Shown in pieces: positions 15,301 through 30,500 of a DNA stretch of 64,000 nt. The notes under the pieces are model-generated. The model was not told the DNA's origin, made no database searches, and worked only from the letters and a program-made list of their open reading frames with translations. A program made the translations under genes and the position numbers. The stretch's first letter is position 1; every line of letters starts with the position of its first letter. This stretch comes from Gordionus sp. m RMFG-2023 (Eukaryota; Nematomorpha; Gordioida; Chordodea; Parachordodidae), in NCBI RefSeq assembly GCF_954871325.1, contig NC_088778.1, forward strand, positions 18,441,666 through 18,505,665, written 5' to 3'.

Positions 15301-18300
15301 ACATATATATATAAAAAAAACTTTAATATATACTTTATGAACTTAAAAAAATAATTTTAAAATATTCTTATAATATTCTATATATTTAATACTAATACTA
15401 ACCCTAAATCTAACACTAACCATAACCATAACTTTAACTCTTTAACCCTAACCCTAACCCAATGATTTAACCATTAATATCCCTTGATTTTTTTATATTT
15501 TTAAAATCCCTTGAAAGGATTTTATTATATTTTCGCGTGATAAGCATTTTTACGTATGTTTCAAATATATATATAAAAAACACTTTAATATATACTTTAT
15601 GAACTTATAAAAATAATTTTAAAATAATCTTTATATATTCTATATATTTAATACTAATACTAACCCTAAATCTAACACTAACCCTAACCCTAACCCTAAC
15701 ACTAACCATAACCATAACTTTAACTCTTTAACCCTAACCCTAACCCAATGATTTAACCATTAATATCTCTTGATTTTTTTATATTTTTAAAATCCCTTGT
15801 AAGGGATTTATTATATTTTCGCGTGATAAGCATTTTTACGTATGTTTCAAATATATATATAAAAAACACTTTAATATATACTTTATGAACTTATAAAAAT
15901 AATTTTAAAATAATCTTTATATATTCTATATATTTAATACTAATACTAACCCTAAATCTAACACTAACCATAACCATAACCTTAACTCTTTAACCCTAAC
16001 CCTACCCAATGATTTAACCATTAATATCCCTAGATTTTTTTATATTTTTAAAATCCCTTGAAAGGATTTTATTATATTTTCACGTGATAAGCATTTTTAC
16101 TAATGTTTCACATATATATATAAAAAACACTTTAATATATACTTTATGAACTTAAAAAAATAATTTTAAAATAATCTTATTATATTCTATATATTTAATA
16201 CTAATACTAACCCTAAATCTAACACTAACCCTAACCATAACCTTAACTCTTTAACCCTAACCCAATGATTTAACCATTAATATCCCTTGATTTTTTTATA
16301 TTTTTAAAATCCCTTGAAAGGATTTTATTATATTTTCACGTGATAAGCATTTTTACGTATGTTTCACATATATATATAAAAAACACTTTAATATATACTT
16401 TATGAACTTAAAAAAATAATTTTAAAATATTCTTTTTATATTCTATATATTTAATACTATTACTAACCCTAAATCTAACACTAACCCTAACCCTAACCTT
16501 AACTCTCTAACCCTAACCCTAACACAATGATTTAACCCTTAATATCTCTTGAGTTTTTTTATATTTTTAAAATCCCTTGTAAGGGATTTATTATATTTTC
16601 ACGTGATAAGCATTTTTACGTATGTTTCAAATATTTATATAAAAAACACTTTAATATATACTTTATGAACTTATAAAAATAATTTTAAAATAATCTTATT
16701 ATATTCTATATATTTAATACTAATATTAACCCTAAATCTAACACTAACCATAACCATAACTTTAACTCTTTAACCCTAACTCTAACCCAATGATTTAACC
16801 ATTAATATCCCTTGATTTTTTTATATTTTTAAAATCCCTTGAAAGGATTTTATTATATTTTCACGTGATTAGCATTTTTACGTATGTTTCACATATATAT
16901 ATAAAAAACACTTTAATATATACTTTATGAACTTAAAAAAATAATTTTAAAATATTCTTATTATATTCTATATATTTAATACTAATACTAACCCCACTAA
17001 CCCTAACCCTAACCCTAACACTAACCATAACCATAACTTTAACTCTTTAACCCTAACCCTAACCCAATGATTTAACCATTAATATCTCTTGATTTTTTTA
17101 TATTTTTAAAATCCCTTGAAAGGATTTTATTATATTTTCACGTGATTAGCATTTTTACGTTTGTTTCACATATATATATAAAAAACACTTTAATATATAC
17201 TTTATGAACTTAAAAAAATAATTTAAAAATATTCTTATTATATTCTATATATTTAATACTAATACTAACCCTAAATCTAACACTAACCCTAACCCTAACC
17301 CTAACACTAACCCTAACCCTAACCTTAACTCTCTAACCCTAACTCTAACCCAATGATTTAACCATTAATATCCCTTGAGTTTTTTTATATTTTTAAAATC
17401 CCTTGTAAGGGATTTATTATATTTTCGCGTGATAAGCATTTTTACGTATGTTTCAAATATATATATAAAAAACACTTTAATATATACTTTATGAACTTAT
17501 AAAAATAATTTTAAAATAATCTTATTATATTCTATATATTTAATACTAATACTAACCCTAAATCTAACACTAACCATAACCATAACCTTAACTCTTTAAC
17601 CCTAACCCTAACCCAATGATTTAACCATTAATATCCCTAGATTTTTTTATATTTTTAAAATCCCTTGAAAGGATTTTATTATATTTTCACGTGATAAGCA
17701 TTTTTACTAATGTTTCACATATATATATAAAAAACACTTTAATATATACTTTATGAACTTAAAAAAATAATTTTAAAATAATCTTATTATATTTTATATA
17801 TTTAATACTAATACTAACCCTAAATCTAACACTAACCCTAACCATAACCTTAACTCTTTAACCCTAACCCAATGATTTAACCATTAATATCCCTTGATTT
17901 TTTTATATTTTTAAAATCCCTTGAAAGGATTTTATTATATTTTCACGTGATAAGCATTTTTACGTATGTTTCACATATATATATAAAAAACACTTTAATA
18001 TATACTTTATGAACTTAAAAAAATAATTTTAAAATATTCTTATTATATTCTATATATTTAATACTATTACTAACCCTAAATCTAACACTAACCCTAACCC
18101 TAACCCTAACACTAACCCTAACCCTAACCTTAACTCTCTAACCCTAACCCTAACCCAATGATTTAACCCTTAATATCTCTTGAGTTTTTTTAATTTTTAA
18201 AATTCCTTGTAAGGGATTTATTATATTTTCGCGTGATAAGCATTTTTACGTATGTTTCACATATATATATAAAAAACACTTTAATATATACTTTATGAAC

Positions 18301-19030
18301 TTATAAAAATAATTTTAAAATAATCTTATTATATTCTATATATTTAATACTAATACTAACCCTAAATCTAACACTAACCCTAACCATAACCTTAACTCTT
18401 TAACCCTAACCCTAACCCAATGATTTAACCATTAATATCCCTAGATTTTTTTATATTTTTAAAATCCCTTGAAAGGATTTTATTATATTTTCACGTGATA
18501 AGCATTTTTACTAATGTTTCACATATATATATAAAAAACACTTTAATATATACTTTATGAACTTAAAAAAATAACTTTAAAATAATCTTATTATATTCTA
18601 TATATTTAATACTAATACTAACCCTAAATCTAACACTAACCCTAACCATAACCTTAACTCTTTAACCCTAACCCTAACCCAATGATTTAACCATTAATAT
18701 CCCTTGATTTTTTTATATTTTTAAAATCCCTTGAAAGGATTTTATTATATTTTCACGTGATAAGCATTTTTACGTATGTTTCACATATATATATAAAAAA
18801 AACTTTAATATATACTTTATGAACTTAAAAAAATAATTTTAAAATATTCTTATAATATTCTATATATTTAATACTAATACTAACCCTAAATCTAACACTA
18901 ACCATAACCATAACTTTAACTCTTTAACCCTAACCCTAACCCAATGATTTAACCATTAATATCCCTTGATTTTTTTATATTTTTAAAATCCCTTGAAAGG
19001 ATTTTATTATATTTTCACGTGATTAGCATT
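12400..19030 (+). repeat. About 4,569-bp higher-order repeat pair
   Basis: Anchors at 12782, 13045, 13301, 13587, 13850, 14112 and 14374 recur at 17351, 17614, 17870, 18156, 18418, 18680 and 18942, with offsets of 4,568-4,569. Both copies begin at the AACCCCACTAACCC variant (12,422 and 16,991). They share CTCTTTAACCCTAACTCTAACCC-type boundaries and the AAAAAAAACTTTAATATA/CTTATAATATTC monomer. The match ends in the monomer following 14,374/18,942, where one copy carries AATTTTAAAATATTC and the other AACTTTAAAATAATC. Confidence 0.8.
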
Positions 19031-22000
19031 TTTACGTATGTTTCACATATATATATAAAAAACACTTTAATATATACTTTATGAACTTAAAAAAATAACT
19101 TTAAAATAATCTTATTATATTCTATATATTTAATACTAATACTAACCCTAAATCTAACTCTAACCCTAACCATAACCTTAACTCTTTAACCCTAACCCTA
19201 ACCCAATGATTTAACCATTAATATCCCTTGATTTTTTTATATTTTTAAAATCCCTTGAAAGGATTTTATTATATTTTCACGTGATAAGCATTTTTACGTA
19301 TGTTTCACATATATATATAAAAAAAACTTTAATATATACTTTATGAACTTAAAAAAATAATTTTAAAATATTCTTATAATATTCTATATATTTAATACTA
19401 ATACTAACCCTAAATCTAACACTAACCATAACCATAACTTTAACTCTTTAACCCTAACCCTAACCCAATGATTTAACCATTAATATCCCTTGATTTTTTT
19501 ATATTTTTAAAATCCCTTGAAAGGATTTTATTATATTTTCGCGTGATAAGCATTTTTACGTATGTTTCAAATATATATATAAAAAACACTTTAATATATA
19601 CTTTATGAACTTATAAAAATAATTTTAAAATAATCTTTATATATTCTATATATTTAATACTAATACTAACCCTAAATCTAACACTAACCATAACCATAAC
19701 CTTAACTCTTTAACCCTAACTCTTACCCAATGATTTAACCATTAATATCCGTTGATTTTTTTATATTTTTAAAATCCCTTGAAAGGATTTTATTATATTT
19801 TCACGTGATTAGCATTTTTACGTATGTTTCACATATATATATAAAAAACACTTTAATATATACTTTATGAACTTAAAAAAATAATTTCAAAATATTCTTA
19901 TTATATTCTATATATTTAATACTAATACTAACCCTAAATCTAACACTAACCCTAACCCTAACCCTAACACTAACCATAACCATAACTTTAACTCTTTAAC
20001 CCTAACCCTAACCCAATGATTTAACCATTAATATCTCTTGATTTTTTTATATTTTTAAAATCCCTTGAAAGGATTTTATTATATTTTCACGTGATTAGCA
20101 TTTTTACGTATGTTTCACATATATATATAAAAAACACTTTAATATATACTTTATGAACTTAAAAAAATAATATAAAAATATTCTTATTATATTCTATATA
20201 TTTAATATTAATACTAACCCTAAATCTAACACTAACCCTAACCCTAACCCTAACACTAACCCTAACCCTAACCTTAACTCTCTAACCCTAACCCTAACCC
20301 AATGATTTAACCATTAATATCCCTTGAGTTTTTTTATATTTTTAAAATCCCTTGTAAGGGATTTATTATATTTTCGCGTGATAAGCATTTTTACGTATGT
20401 TTCAAATATATATATAAAAAACACTTTAATATATACTTTATGAACTTAAAAAAATAATATAAAAATATTCTTATTATATTCTATATATTTAATACTAATA
20501 CTAACCCTAAATCTAACACTAACCCTAACCCTAACCCTAACACTAACCCTAACCCTAACCTTAACTCTCTAACCCTAACCCTAACCCAATGATTTAACCA
20601 TTAATATCCCTTGAGTTTTTTTATATTTTTAAAATCCCTTGTAAGGGATTTATTATATTTTCACGTGATTAGCATTTTTACGTATGTTTCACATATATAT
20701 ATAAAAAACACTTTAATATATACTTTATGAACTTAAAAAAATAATTTCAAAATATTCTTATTATATTCTATATATTTAATACTAATACTAACCCTAAATC
20801 TAACACTAACCCTAACCCTAACCCTAACACTAACCATAACCATAACTTTAACTCTTTAACCCTAACCCTAACCCAATGATTTAACCATTAATATCTCTTG
20901 ATTTTTTTATATTTTTAAAATCCCTTGAAAGGATTTTATTATATTTTCACGTGATTAGCATTTTTACGTATGTTTCACATATATATATAAAAAACACTTT
21001 AATATATACTTTATGAACTTAAAAAAATAACTTTAAAATAATCTTATTATATTCTATATATTTAATACTAATACTAACCCTAAATCTAACTCTAACCCTA
21101 ACCATAACCTTAACTCTTTAACCCTAACCCTAACCCAATGATTTAACCATTAATATCCCTTGATTTTTTTATATTTTTAAAATCCCTTGAAAGGATTTTA
21201 TTATATTTTCACGTGATAAGCATTTTTACGTATGTTTCACATATATATATAAAAAAAACTTTAATATATACTTTATGAACTTAAAAAAATAATTTTAAAG
21301 TAATCTTATTATATTCTATATATTTAATACTAATACTAACCCTAAATCTAACACTAACCATAACCATAACCTTAACTCTTTAACCCTAACCCTAACCCAA
21401 TGATTTAACCATTAATATCCCTAGATTTTTTTATATTTTTAAAATCCCTTGAAAGGATTTTATTATATTTTCACGTGATAAGCATTTTTACTAATGTTTC
21501 ACATATATATATAAAAAACACTTTAATATATACTTTATGAACTTAAAAAAATAATTTTAAAATAATCTTATTATATTCTATATATTTAATACTAATACTA
21601 ACCCTAAATCTAACACTAACCCTAACCATAACCTTAACTCTTTAACCCTAACCCAATGATTTAACCATTAATATCCCTTGATTTTTTTATATTTTTAAAA
21701 TCCCTTGAAAGGATTTTATTATATTTTCACGTGATAAGCATTTTTACGTATGTTTCACATATATATATAAAAAACACTTTAATATATACTTTATGAACTT
21801 AAAAAAATAATTTTAAAATATTCTTATTATATTCTATATATTTAATACTATTACTAACCCTAAATCTAACACTAACCCTAACCCTAACACTAACCCTAAC
21901 CCTAACCTTAACTCTCTAACCCTAACCCTAACCCAATGATTTAACCCTTAATATCTCTTGAGTTTTTTTATATTTTTAAAATTCCTTGTAAGGGATTTAT

Positions 22001-25000
22001 TATATTTTCGCGTGATAAGCATTTTTACCTATGTTTCACATATATATATAAAAAACACTTTAATATATACTTTATGAACTTATAAAAATAATTTTAAAAT
22101 AATCTTATTATATTCTATATATTTAATACTAATACTAACCCTAAATCTAACACTAACCCTAACCATAACTTTAACTCTTTAACCCTAACCCTAACCCAAT
22201 GATTTAACCATTAATATCCCTAGATTTTTTTATATTTTTAAAATCCCTTGAAAGGATTTTATTATATTTTCACGTGATAAGCATTTTTACTAATGTTTCA
22301 CATATATATATAAAAAACACTTTAATATATACTTTATGAACTTAAAAAAATAACTTTAAAATAATCTTATTATATTCTATATATTTAATACTAATACTAA
22401 CCCTAAATCTAACACTAACCCTAACCATAACCTTAACTCTTTAACCCTAACCCTAACCCAATGATTTAACCATTAATATCCCTTGAGTTTTTTTATATTT
22501 TTAAAATCCCTTGAAAGAATTTTATTATATTTTAACGTGATAAGCATTTTTACGTATGTTTCACATATATATATAAAAAACTCTTTAATATATACTTTAT
22601 GAACTTAAAAAAATAATTTTAAAATATTCTTATTATATTCTATATATTTAATACTAATACTAACCCTAAATCTAACACTAACCATAACCATAACTTTAAC
22701 TCTTTAACCCTAACCCTAACCCAATGATTTAACCATTAATATCCCTTGATTTTTTTATATTTTTAAAATCCCTTGAAAGGATTTTATTATATTTTCACGT
22801 GATTAGCATTTTTACGTATGTTTCACATATATATATAAAAAACACTTTATATATACTTTATGAACTTAAAAAAATAATTTTAAAATATTCTTATTATATT
22901 CTATATATTTAATACTAATACTAACCCTAAATCTAACACTAACCCTAACCCTAACACTAACCCTAACCCTAACCTTAACTCTCTAACACTAACCCTAAGC
23001 CAATGATTTAACCATTAATATCCCTTGAGTTTTTTTATATTTTTAAAATCCCTTGAAAGGATTTTATTATATTTTAACGTGATAAGCATTTTTACGTATG
23101 TTTCACATATATATATAAAAAACTCTTTAATATATACTTTATGAACTTAAAAAAATAATTTTAAAATATTCTTATTATATTCTATATATTTAATACTAAT
23201 ACTAACCCTAAATCTAACACTAACCCTAACCCTAACCCTAACACTAACCATAACCATAACTTTAACTCTTTAACCCTAACCCTAACCCAATGATTTAACC
23301 ATTAATATCTCTTGATTTTTTTATATTTTTAAAATCCCTTGTAAGGGATTTATTATATTTTCGCGTGATAAGCATTTTTACGTATGTTTCAAATATATAT
23401 ATAAAAAACACTTTAATATATACTTTATGAACTTATAAAAATAATTTTAAAATAATCTTTATATATTCTATATATTTAATACTAATACTAACCCTAAATC
23501 TAACACTAACCATAACCATAACCTTAACTCTTTAACCCTAACCCTACCCAATGATTTAACCATTAATATCCCTAGATTTTTTTATATTTTTAAAATCCCT
23601 TGAAAGGATTTTATTATATTTTCACGTGATAAGCATTTTTACTAATGTTTCACATATATATATAAAAAACACTTTAATATATACTTTATGAACTTAAAAA
23701 AATAATTTTAAAATAATCTTATTATATTCTATATATTTAATACTAATACTAACCCTAAATCTAACACTAACCCTAACCATAACCTTAACTCTTTAACCCT
23801 AACCCAATGATTTAACCATTAATATCCCTTGATTTTTTTATATTTTTAAAATCCCTTGAAAGGATTTTATTATATTTTCACGTGATAAGCATTTTTACGT
23901 ATGTTTCACATATATATATAAAAAACACTTTAATATATACTTTATGAACTTAAAAAAATAATTTTAAAATATTCTTTTTATATTCTATATATTTAATACT
24001 ATTACTAACCCTAAATCTAACACTAACCCTAACCCTAACCTTAACTCTCTAACCCTAACCCTAACACAATGATTTAACCCTTAATATCTCTTGAGTTTTT
24101 TTATATTTTTAAAATCCCTTGTAAGGGATTTATTATATTTTCACGTGATAAGCATTTTTACGTATGTTTCAAATATTTATATAAAAAACACTTTAATATA
24201 TACTTTATGAACTTATAAAAATAATTTTAAAATAATCTTATTATATTCTATATATTTAATACTAATATTAACCCTAAATCTAACACTAACCATAACCATA
24301 ACTTTAACTCTTTAACCCTAACTCTAACCCAATGATTTAACCATTAATATCCCTTGATTTTTTTATATTTTTAAAATCCCTTGAAAGGATTTTATTATAT
24401 TTTCACGTGATTAGCATTTTTACGTATGTTTCACATATATATATAAAAAACACTTTAATATATACTTTATGAACTTAAAAAAATAATTTTAAAATATTCT
24501 TATTATATTCTATATATTTAATACTAATACTAACCCCACTAACCCTAACCCTAACCCTAACACTAACCATAACCATAACTTTAACTCTTTAACCCTAACC
24601 CTAACCCAATGATTTAACCATTAATATCTCTTGATTTTTTTATATTTTTAAAATCCCTTGAAAGGATTTTATTATATTTTCACGTGATTAGCATTTTTAC
24701 GTTTGTTTCACATATATATATAAAAAACACTTTAATATATACTTTATGAACTTAAAAAAATAATTTAAAAATATTCTTATTATATTCTATATATTTAATA
24801 CTAATACTAACCCTAAATCTAACACTAACCCTAACCCTAACCCTAACACTAACCCTAACCCTAACCTTAACTCTCTAACCCTAACTCTAACCCAATGATT
24901 TAACCATTAATATCCCTTGAGTTTTTTTATATTTTTAAAATCCCTTGTAAGGGATTTATTATATTTTCGCGTGATAAGCATTTTTACGTATGTTTCAAAT

Positions 25001-27557
25001 ATATATATAAAAAACACTTTAATATATACTTTATGAACTTATAAAAATAATTTTAAAATAATCTTATTATATTCTATATATTTAATACTAATACTAACCC
25101 TAAATCTAACACTAACCATAACCATAACCTTAACTCTTTAACCCTAACCCTAACCCAATGATTTAACCATTAATATCCCTAGATTTTTTTATATTTTTAA
25201 AATCCCTTGAAAGGATTTTATTATATTTTCACGTGATAAGCATTTTTACTAATGTTTCACATATATATATAAAAAACACTTTAATATATACTTTATGAAC
25301 TTAAAAAAATAATTTTAAAATAATCTTATTATATTTTATATATTTAATACTAATACTAACCCTAAATCTAACACTAACCCTAACCATAACCTTAACTCTT
25401 TAACCCTAACCCAATGATTTAACCATTAATATCCCTTGATTTTTTTATATTTTTAAAATCCCTTGAAAGGATTTTATTATATTTTCACGTGATAAGCATT
25501 TTTACGTATGTTTCACATATATATATAAAAAACACTTTAATATATACTTTATGAACTTAAAAAAATAATTTTAAAATATTCTTATTATATTCTATATATT
25601 TAATACTATTACTAACCCTAAATCTAACACTAACCCTAACCCTAACCCTAACACTAACCCTAACCCTAACCTTAACTCTCTAACCCTAACCCTAACCCAA
25701 TGATTTAACCCTTAATATCTCTTGAGTTTTTTTATATTTTTAAAATTCCTTGTAAGGGATTTATTATATTTTCGCGTGATAAGCATTTTTACGTATGTTT
25801 CACATATATATATAAAAAACACTTTAATATATACTTTATGAACTTATAAAAATAATTTTAAAATAATCTTATTATATTCTATATATTTAATACTAATACT
25901 AACCCTAAATCTAACACTAACCCTAACCATAACCTTAACTCTTTAACCCTAACCCTAACCCAATGATTTAACCATTAATATCCCTAGATTTTTTTATATT
26001 TTTAAAATCCCTTGAAAGGATTTTATTATATTTTCACGTGATAAGCATTTTTACTAATGTTTCACATATATATATAAAAAACACTTTAATATATACTTTA
26101 TGAACTTAAAAAAATAACTTTAAAATAATCTTATTATATTCTATATATTTAATACTAATACTAACCCTAAATCTAACACTAACCCTAACCATAACCTTAA
26201 CTCTTTAACCCTAACCCTAACCCAATGATTTAACCATTAATATCCCTTGATTTTTTTATATTTTTAAAATCCCTTGAAAGGATTTTATTATATTTTCACG
26301 TGATAAGCATTTTTACGTATGTTTCACATATATATATAAAAAAAACTTTAATATATACTTTATGAACTTAAAAAAATAATTTTAAAATATTCTTATAATA
26401 TTCTATATATTTAATACTAATACTAACCCTAAATCTAACACTAACCATAACCATAACTTTAACTCTTTAACCCTAACCCTAACCCAATGATTTAACCATT
26501 AATATCCCTTGATTTTTTTATATTTTTAAAATCCCTTGAAAGGATTTTATTATATTTTCACGTGATTAGCATTTTTACGTATGTTTCACATATATATATA
26601 AAAAACACTTTAATATATACTTTATGAACTTAAAAAAATAACTTTAAAATAATCTTATTATATTCTATATATTTAATACTAATACTAACCCTAAATCTAA
26701 CTCTAACCCTAACCATAACCTTAACTCTTTAACCCTAACCCTAACCCAATGATTTAACCATTAATATCCCTTGATTTTTTTATATTTTTAAAATCCCTTG
26801 AAAGGATTTTATTATATTTTCACGTGATAAGCATTTTTACGTATGTTTCACATATATATATAAAAAAAACTTTAATATATACTTTATGAACTTAAAAAAA
26901 TAATTTTAAAATATTCTTATAATATTCTATATATTTAATACTAATACTAACCCTAAATCTAACACTAACCATAACCATAACTTTAACTCTTTAACCCTAA
27001 CCCTAACCCAATGATTTAACCATTAATATCCCTTGATTTTTTTATATTTTTAAAATCCCTTGAAAGGATTTTATTATATTTTCGCGTGATAAGCATTTTT
27101 ACGTATGTTTCAAATATATATATAAAAAACACTTTAATATATACTTTATGAACTTATAAAAATAATTTTAAAATAATCTTTATATATTCTATATATTTAA
27201 TACTAATACTAACCCTAAATCTAACACTAACCATAACCATAACCTTAACTCTTTAACCCTAACTCTTACCCAATGATTTAACCATTAATATCCGTTGATT
27301 TTTTTATATTTTTAAAATCCCTTGAAAGGATTTTATTATATTTTCACGTGATTAGCATTTTTACGTATGTTTCACATATATATATAAAAAACACTTTAAT
27401 ATATACTTTATGAACTTAAAAAAATAATTTCAAAATATTCTTATTATATTCTATATATTTAATACTAATACTAACCCTAAATCTAACACTAACCCTAACC
27501 CTAACCCTAACACTAACCATAACCATAACTTTAACTCTTTAACCCTAACCCTAACCC
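15900..27557 (+). repeat. 7,543-bp higher-order repeat, second pair
   Basis: Positions about 15,900-20,014 match 23,442-27,557. Anchors 16007/23549, 19728/27271 and 20014/27557 are 7,542-7,543 apart. The AACCCCACTAACCC variant recurs at 16,991 and 24,534. A private AACTCTTACCCAATG followed by ATCCGTTGATTT marks both right ends. After this, the left copy has about 0.86 kb (20,014-20,876) that the right copy lacks, so the arrays differ by a block of about three monomers at that point. Confidence 0.85.
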
Positions 27558-30500
27558 AATGATTTAACCATTAATATCTCTTGATTTTTTTATATTTTTA
27601 AAATCCCTTGAAAGGATTTTATTATATTTTCACGTGATTAGCATTTTTACGTATGTTTCACATATATATATAAAAAACACTTTAATATATACTTTATGAA
27701 CTTAAAAAAATAACTTTAAAATAATCTTATTATATTCTATATATTTAATACTAATACTAACCCTAAATCTAACTCTAACCCTAACCATAACCTTAACTCT
27801 TTAACCCTAACCCTAACCCAATGATTTAACCATTAATATCCCTTGATTTTTTTATATTTTTAAAATCCCTTGAAAGGATTTTATTATATTTTCACGTGAT
27901 AAGCATTTTTACGTATGTTTCACATATATATATAAAAAAAACTTTAATATATACTTTATGAACTTAAAAAAATAATTTTAAAGTAATCTTATTATATTCT
28001 ATATATTTAATACTAATACTAACCCTAAATCTAACACTAACCATAACCATAACCTTAACTCTTTAACCCTAACCCTAACCCAATGATTTAACCATTAATA
28101 TCCCTAGATTTTTTTATATTTTTAAAATCCCTTGAAAGGATTTTATTATATTTTCACGTGATAAGCATTTTTACTAATGTTTCACATATATATATAAAAA
28201 ACACTTTAATATATACTTTATGAACTTAAAAAAATAATTTTAAAATAATCTTATTATATTCTATATATTTAATACTAATACTAACCCTAAATCTAACACT
28301 AACCCTAACCATAACCTTAACTCTTTAACCCTAACCCAATGATTTAACCATTAATATCCCTTGATTTTTTTATATTTTTAAAATCCCTTGAAAGGATTTT
28401 ATTATATTTTCACGTGATAAGCATTTTTACGTATGTTTCACATATATATATAAAAAACACTTTAATATATACTTTATGAACTTAAAAAAATAATTTTAAA
28501 ATATTCTTATTATATTCTATATATTTAATACTATTACTAACCCTAAATCTAACACTAACCCTAACCCTAACACTAACCCTAACCCTAACCTTAACTCTCT
28601 AACCCTAACCCTAACCCAATGATTTAACCCTTAATATCTCTTGAGTTTTTTTATATTTTTAAAATTCCTTGTAAGGGATTTATTATATTTTCGCGTGATA
28701 AGCATTTTTACCTATGTTTCACATATATATATAAAAAACACTTTAATATATACTTTATGAACTTATAAAAATAATTTTAAAATAATCTTATTATATTCTA
28801 TATATTTAATACTAATACTAACCCTAAATCTAACACTAACCCTAACCATAACTTTAACTCTTTAACCCTAACCCTAACCCAATGATTTAACCATTAATAT
28901 CCCTAGATTTTTTTATATTTTTAAAATCCCTTGAAAGGATTTTATTATATTTTCACGTGATAAGCATTTTTACTAATGTTTCACATATATATATAAAAAA
29001 CACTTTAATATATACTTTATGAACTTAAAAAAATAACTTTAAAATAATCTTATTATATTCTATATATTTAATACTAATACTAACCCTAAATCTAACACTA
29101 ACCCTAACCATAACCTTAACTCTTTAACCCTAACCCTAACCCAATGATTTAACCATTAATATCCCTTGAGTTTTTTTATATTTTTAAAATCCCTTGAAAG
29201 AATTTTATTATATTTTAACGTGATAAGCATTTTTACGTATGTTTCACATATATATATAAAAAACTCTTTAATATATACTTTATGAACTTAAAAAAATAAT
29301 TTTAAAATATTCTTATTATATTCTATATATTTAATACTAATACTAACCCTAAATCTAACACTAACCATAACCATAACTTTAACTCTTTAACCCTAACCCT
29401 AACCCAATGATTTAACCATTAATATCCCTTGATTTTTTTATATTTTTAAAATCCCTTGAAAGGATTTTATTATATTTTCACGTGATTAGCATTTTTACGT
29501 ATGTTTCACATATATATATAAAAAACACTTTATATATACTTTATGAACTTAAAAAAATAATTTTAAAATATTCTTATTATATTCTATATATTTAATACTA
29601 ATACTAACCCTAAATCTAACACTAACCCTAACCCTAACACTAACCCTAACCCTAACCTTAACTCTCTAACACTAACCCTAAGCCAATGATTTAACCATTA
29701 ATATCCCTTGAGTTTTTTTATATTTTTAAAATCCCTTGAAAGGATTTTATTATATTTTAACGTGATAAGCATTTTTACGTATGTTTCACATATATATATA
29801 AAAAACTCTTTAATATATACTTTATGAACTTAAAAAAATAATTTTAAAATATTCTTATTATATTCTATATATTTAATACTAATACTAACCCTAAATCTAA
29901 CACTAACCCTAACCCTAACACTAACCCTAACCCTAACCTTAACTCTCTAACCCTAACCCTAACCCAATGATTTAACCATTAATATCCCTTGAGTTTTTTT
30001 ATATTTTTAAAATCCCTTGTAAGGGATTTATTATATTTTCACGTGATAAGCATTTTTACGTATGTTTTACATATATATATAAAAAACACTTTTATATATA
30101 CATTATGAACTTAAAAAAATAATTTTAAAATATTCTTATTATATTCTATATATTTAATACTAATACTAACCTTAAATCTAACACTAACCCTAACCCTAAC
30201 ACTAACCCTAACCCTAACCTTAACTCTCTAACCCTAACCCTAACCCAATGATTTAACCATTAATATCCCTTGAGTTTTTTTATATTTTTAAAATCCCTTG
30301 AAAGGATTTTATTATATTTTCACGTGATAAGCATTTTTACGTATGTTTCACATATATATATAATAAACACTTTAATATATACTTTATGAACTTATAAAAA
30401 TAATTTTAAAATAATCTTATTATATTCTATATATTTAATACTAATACTAACCCTAAATCTAACACTAACCATAACCATAACTTTAACTCTTTAACCCTAA

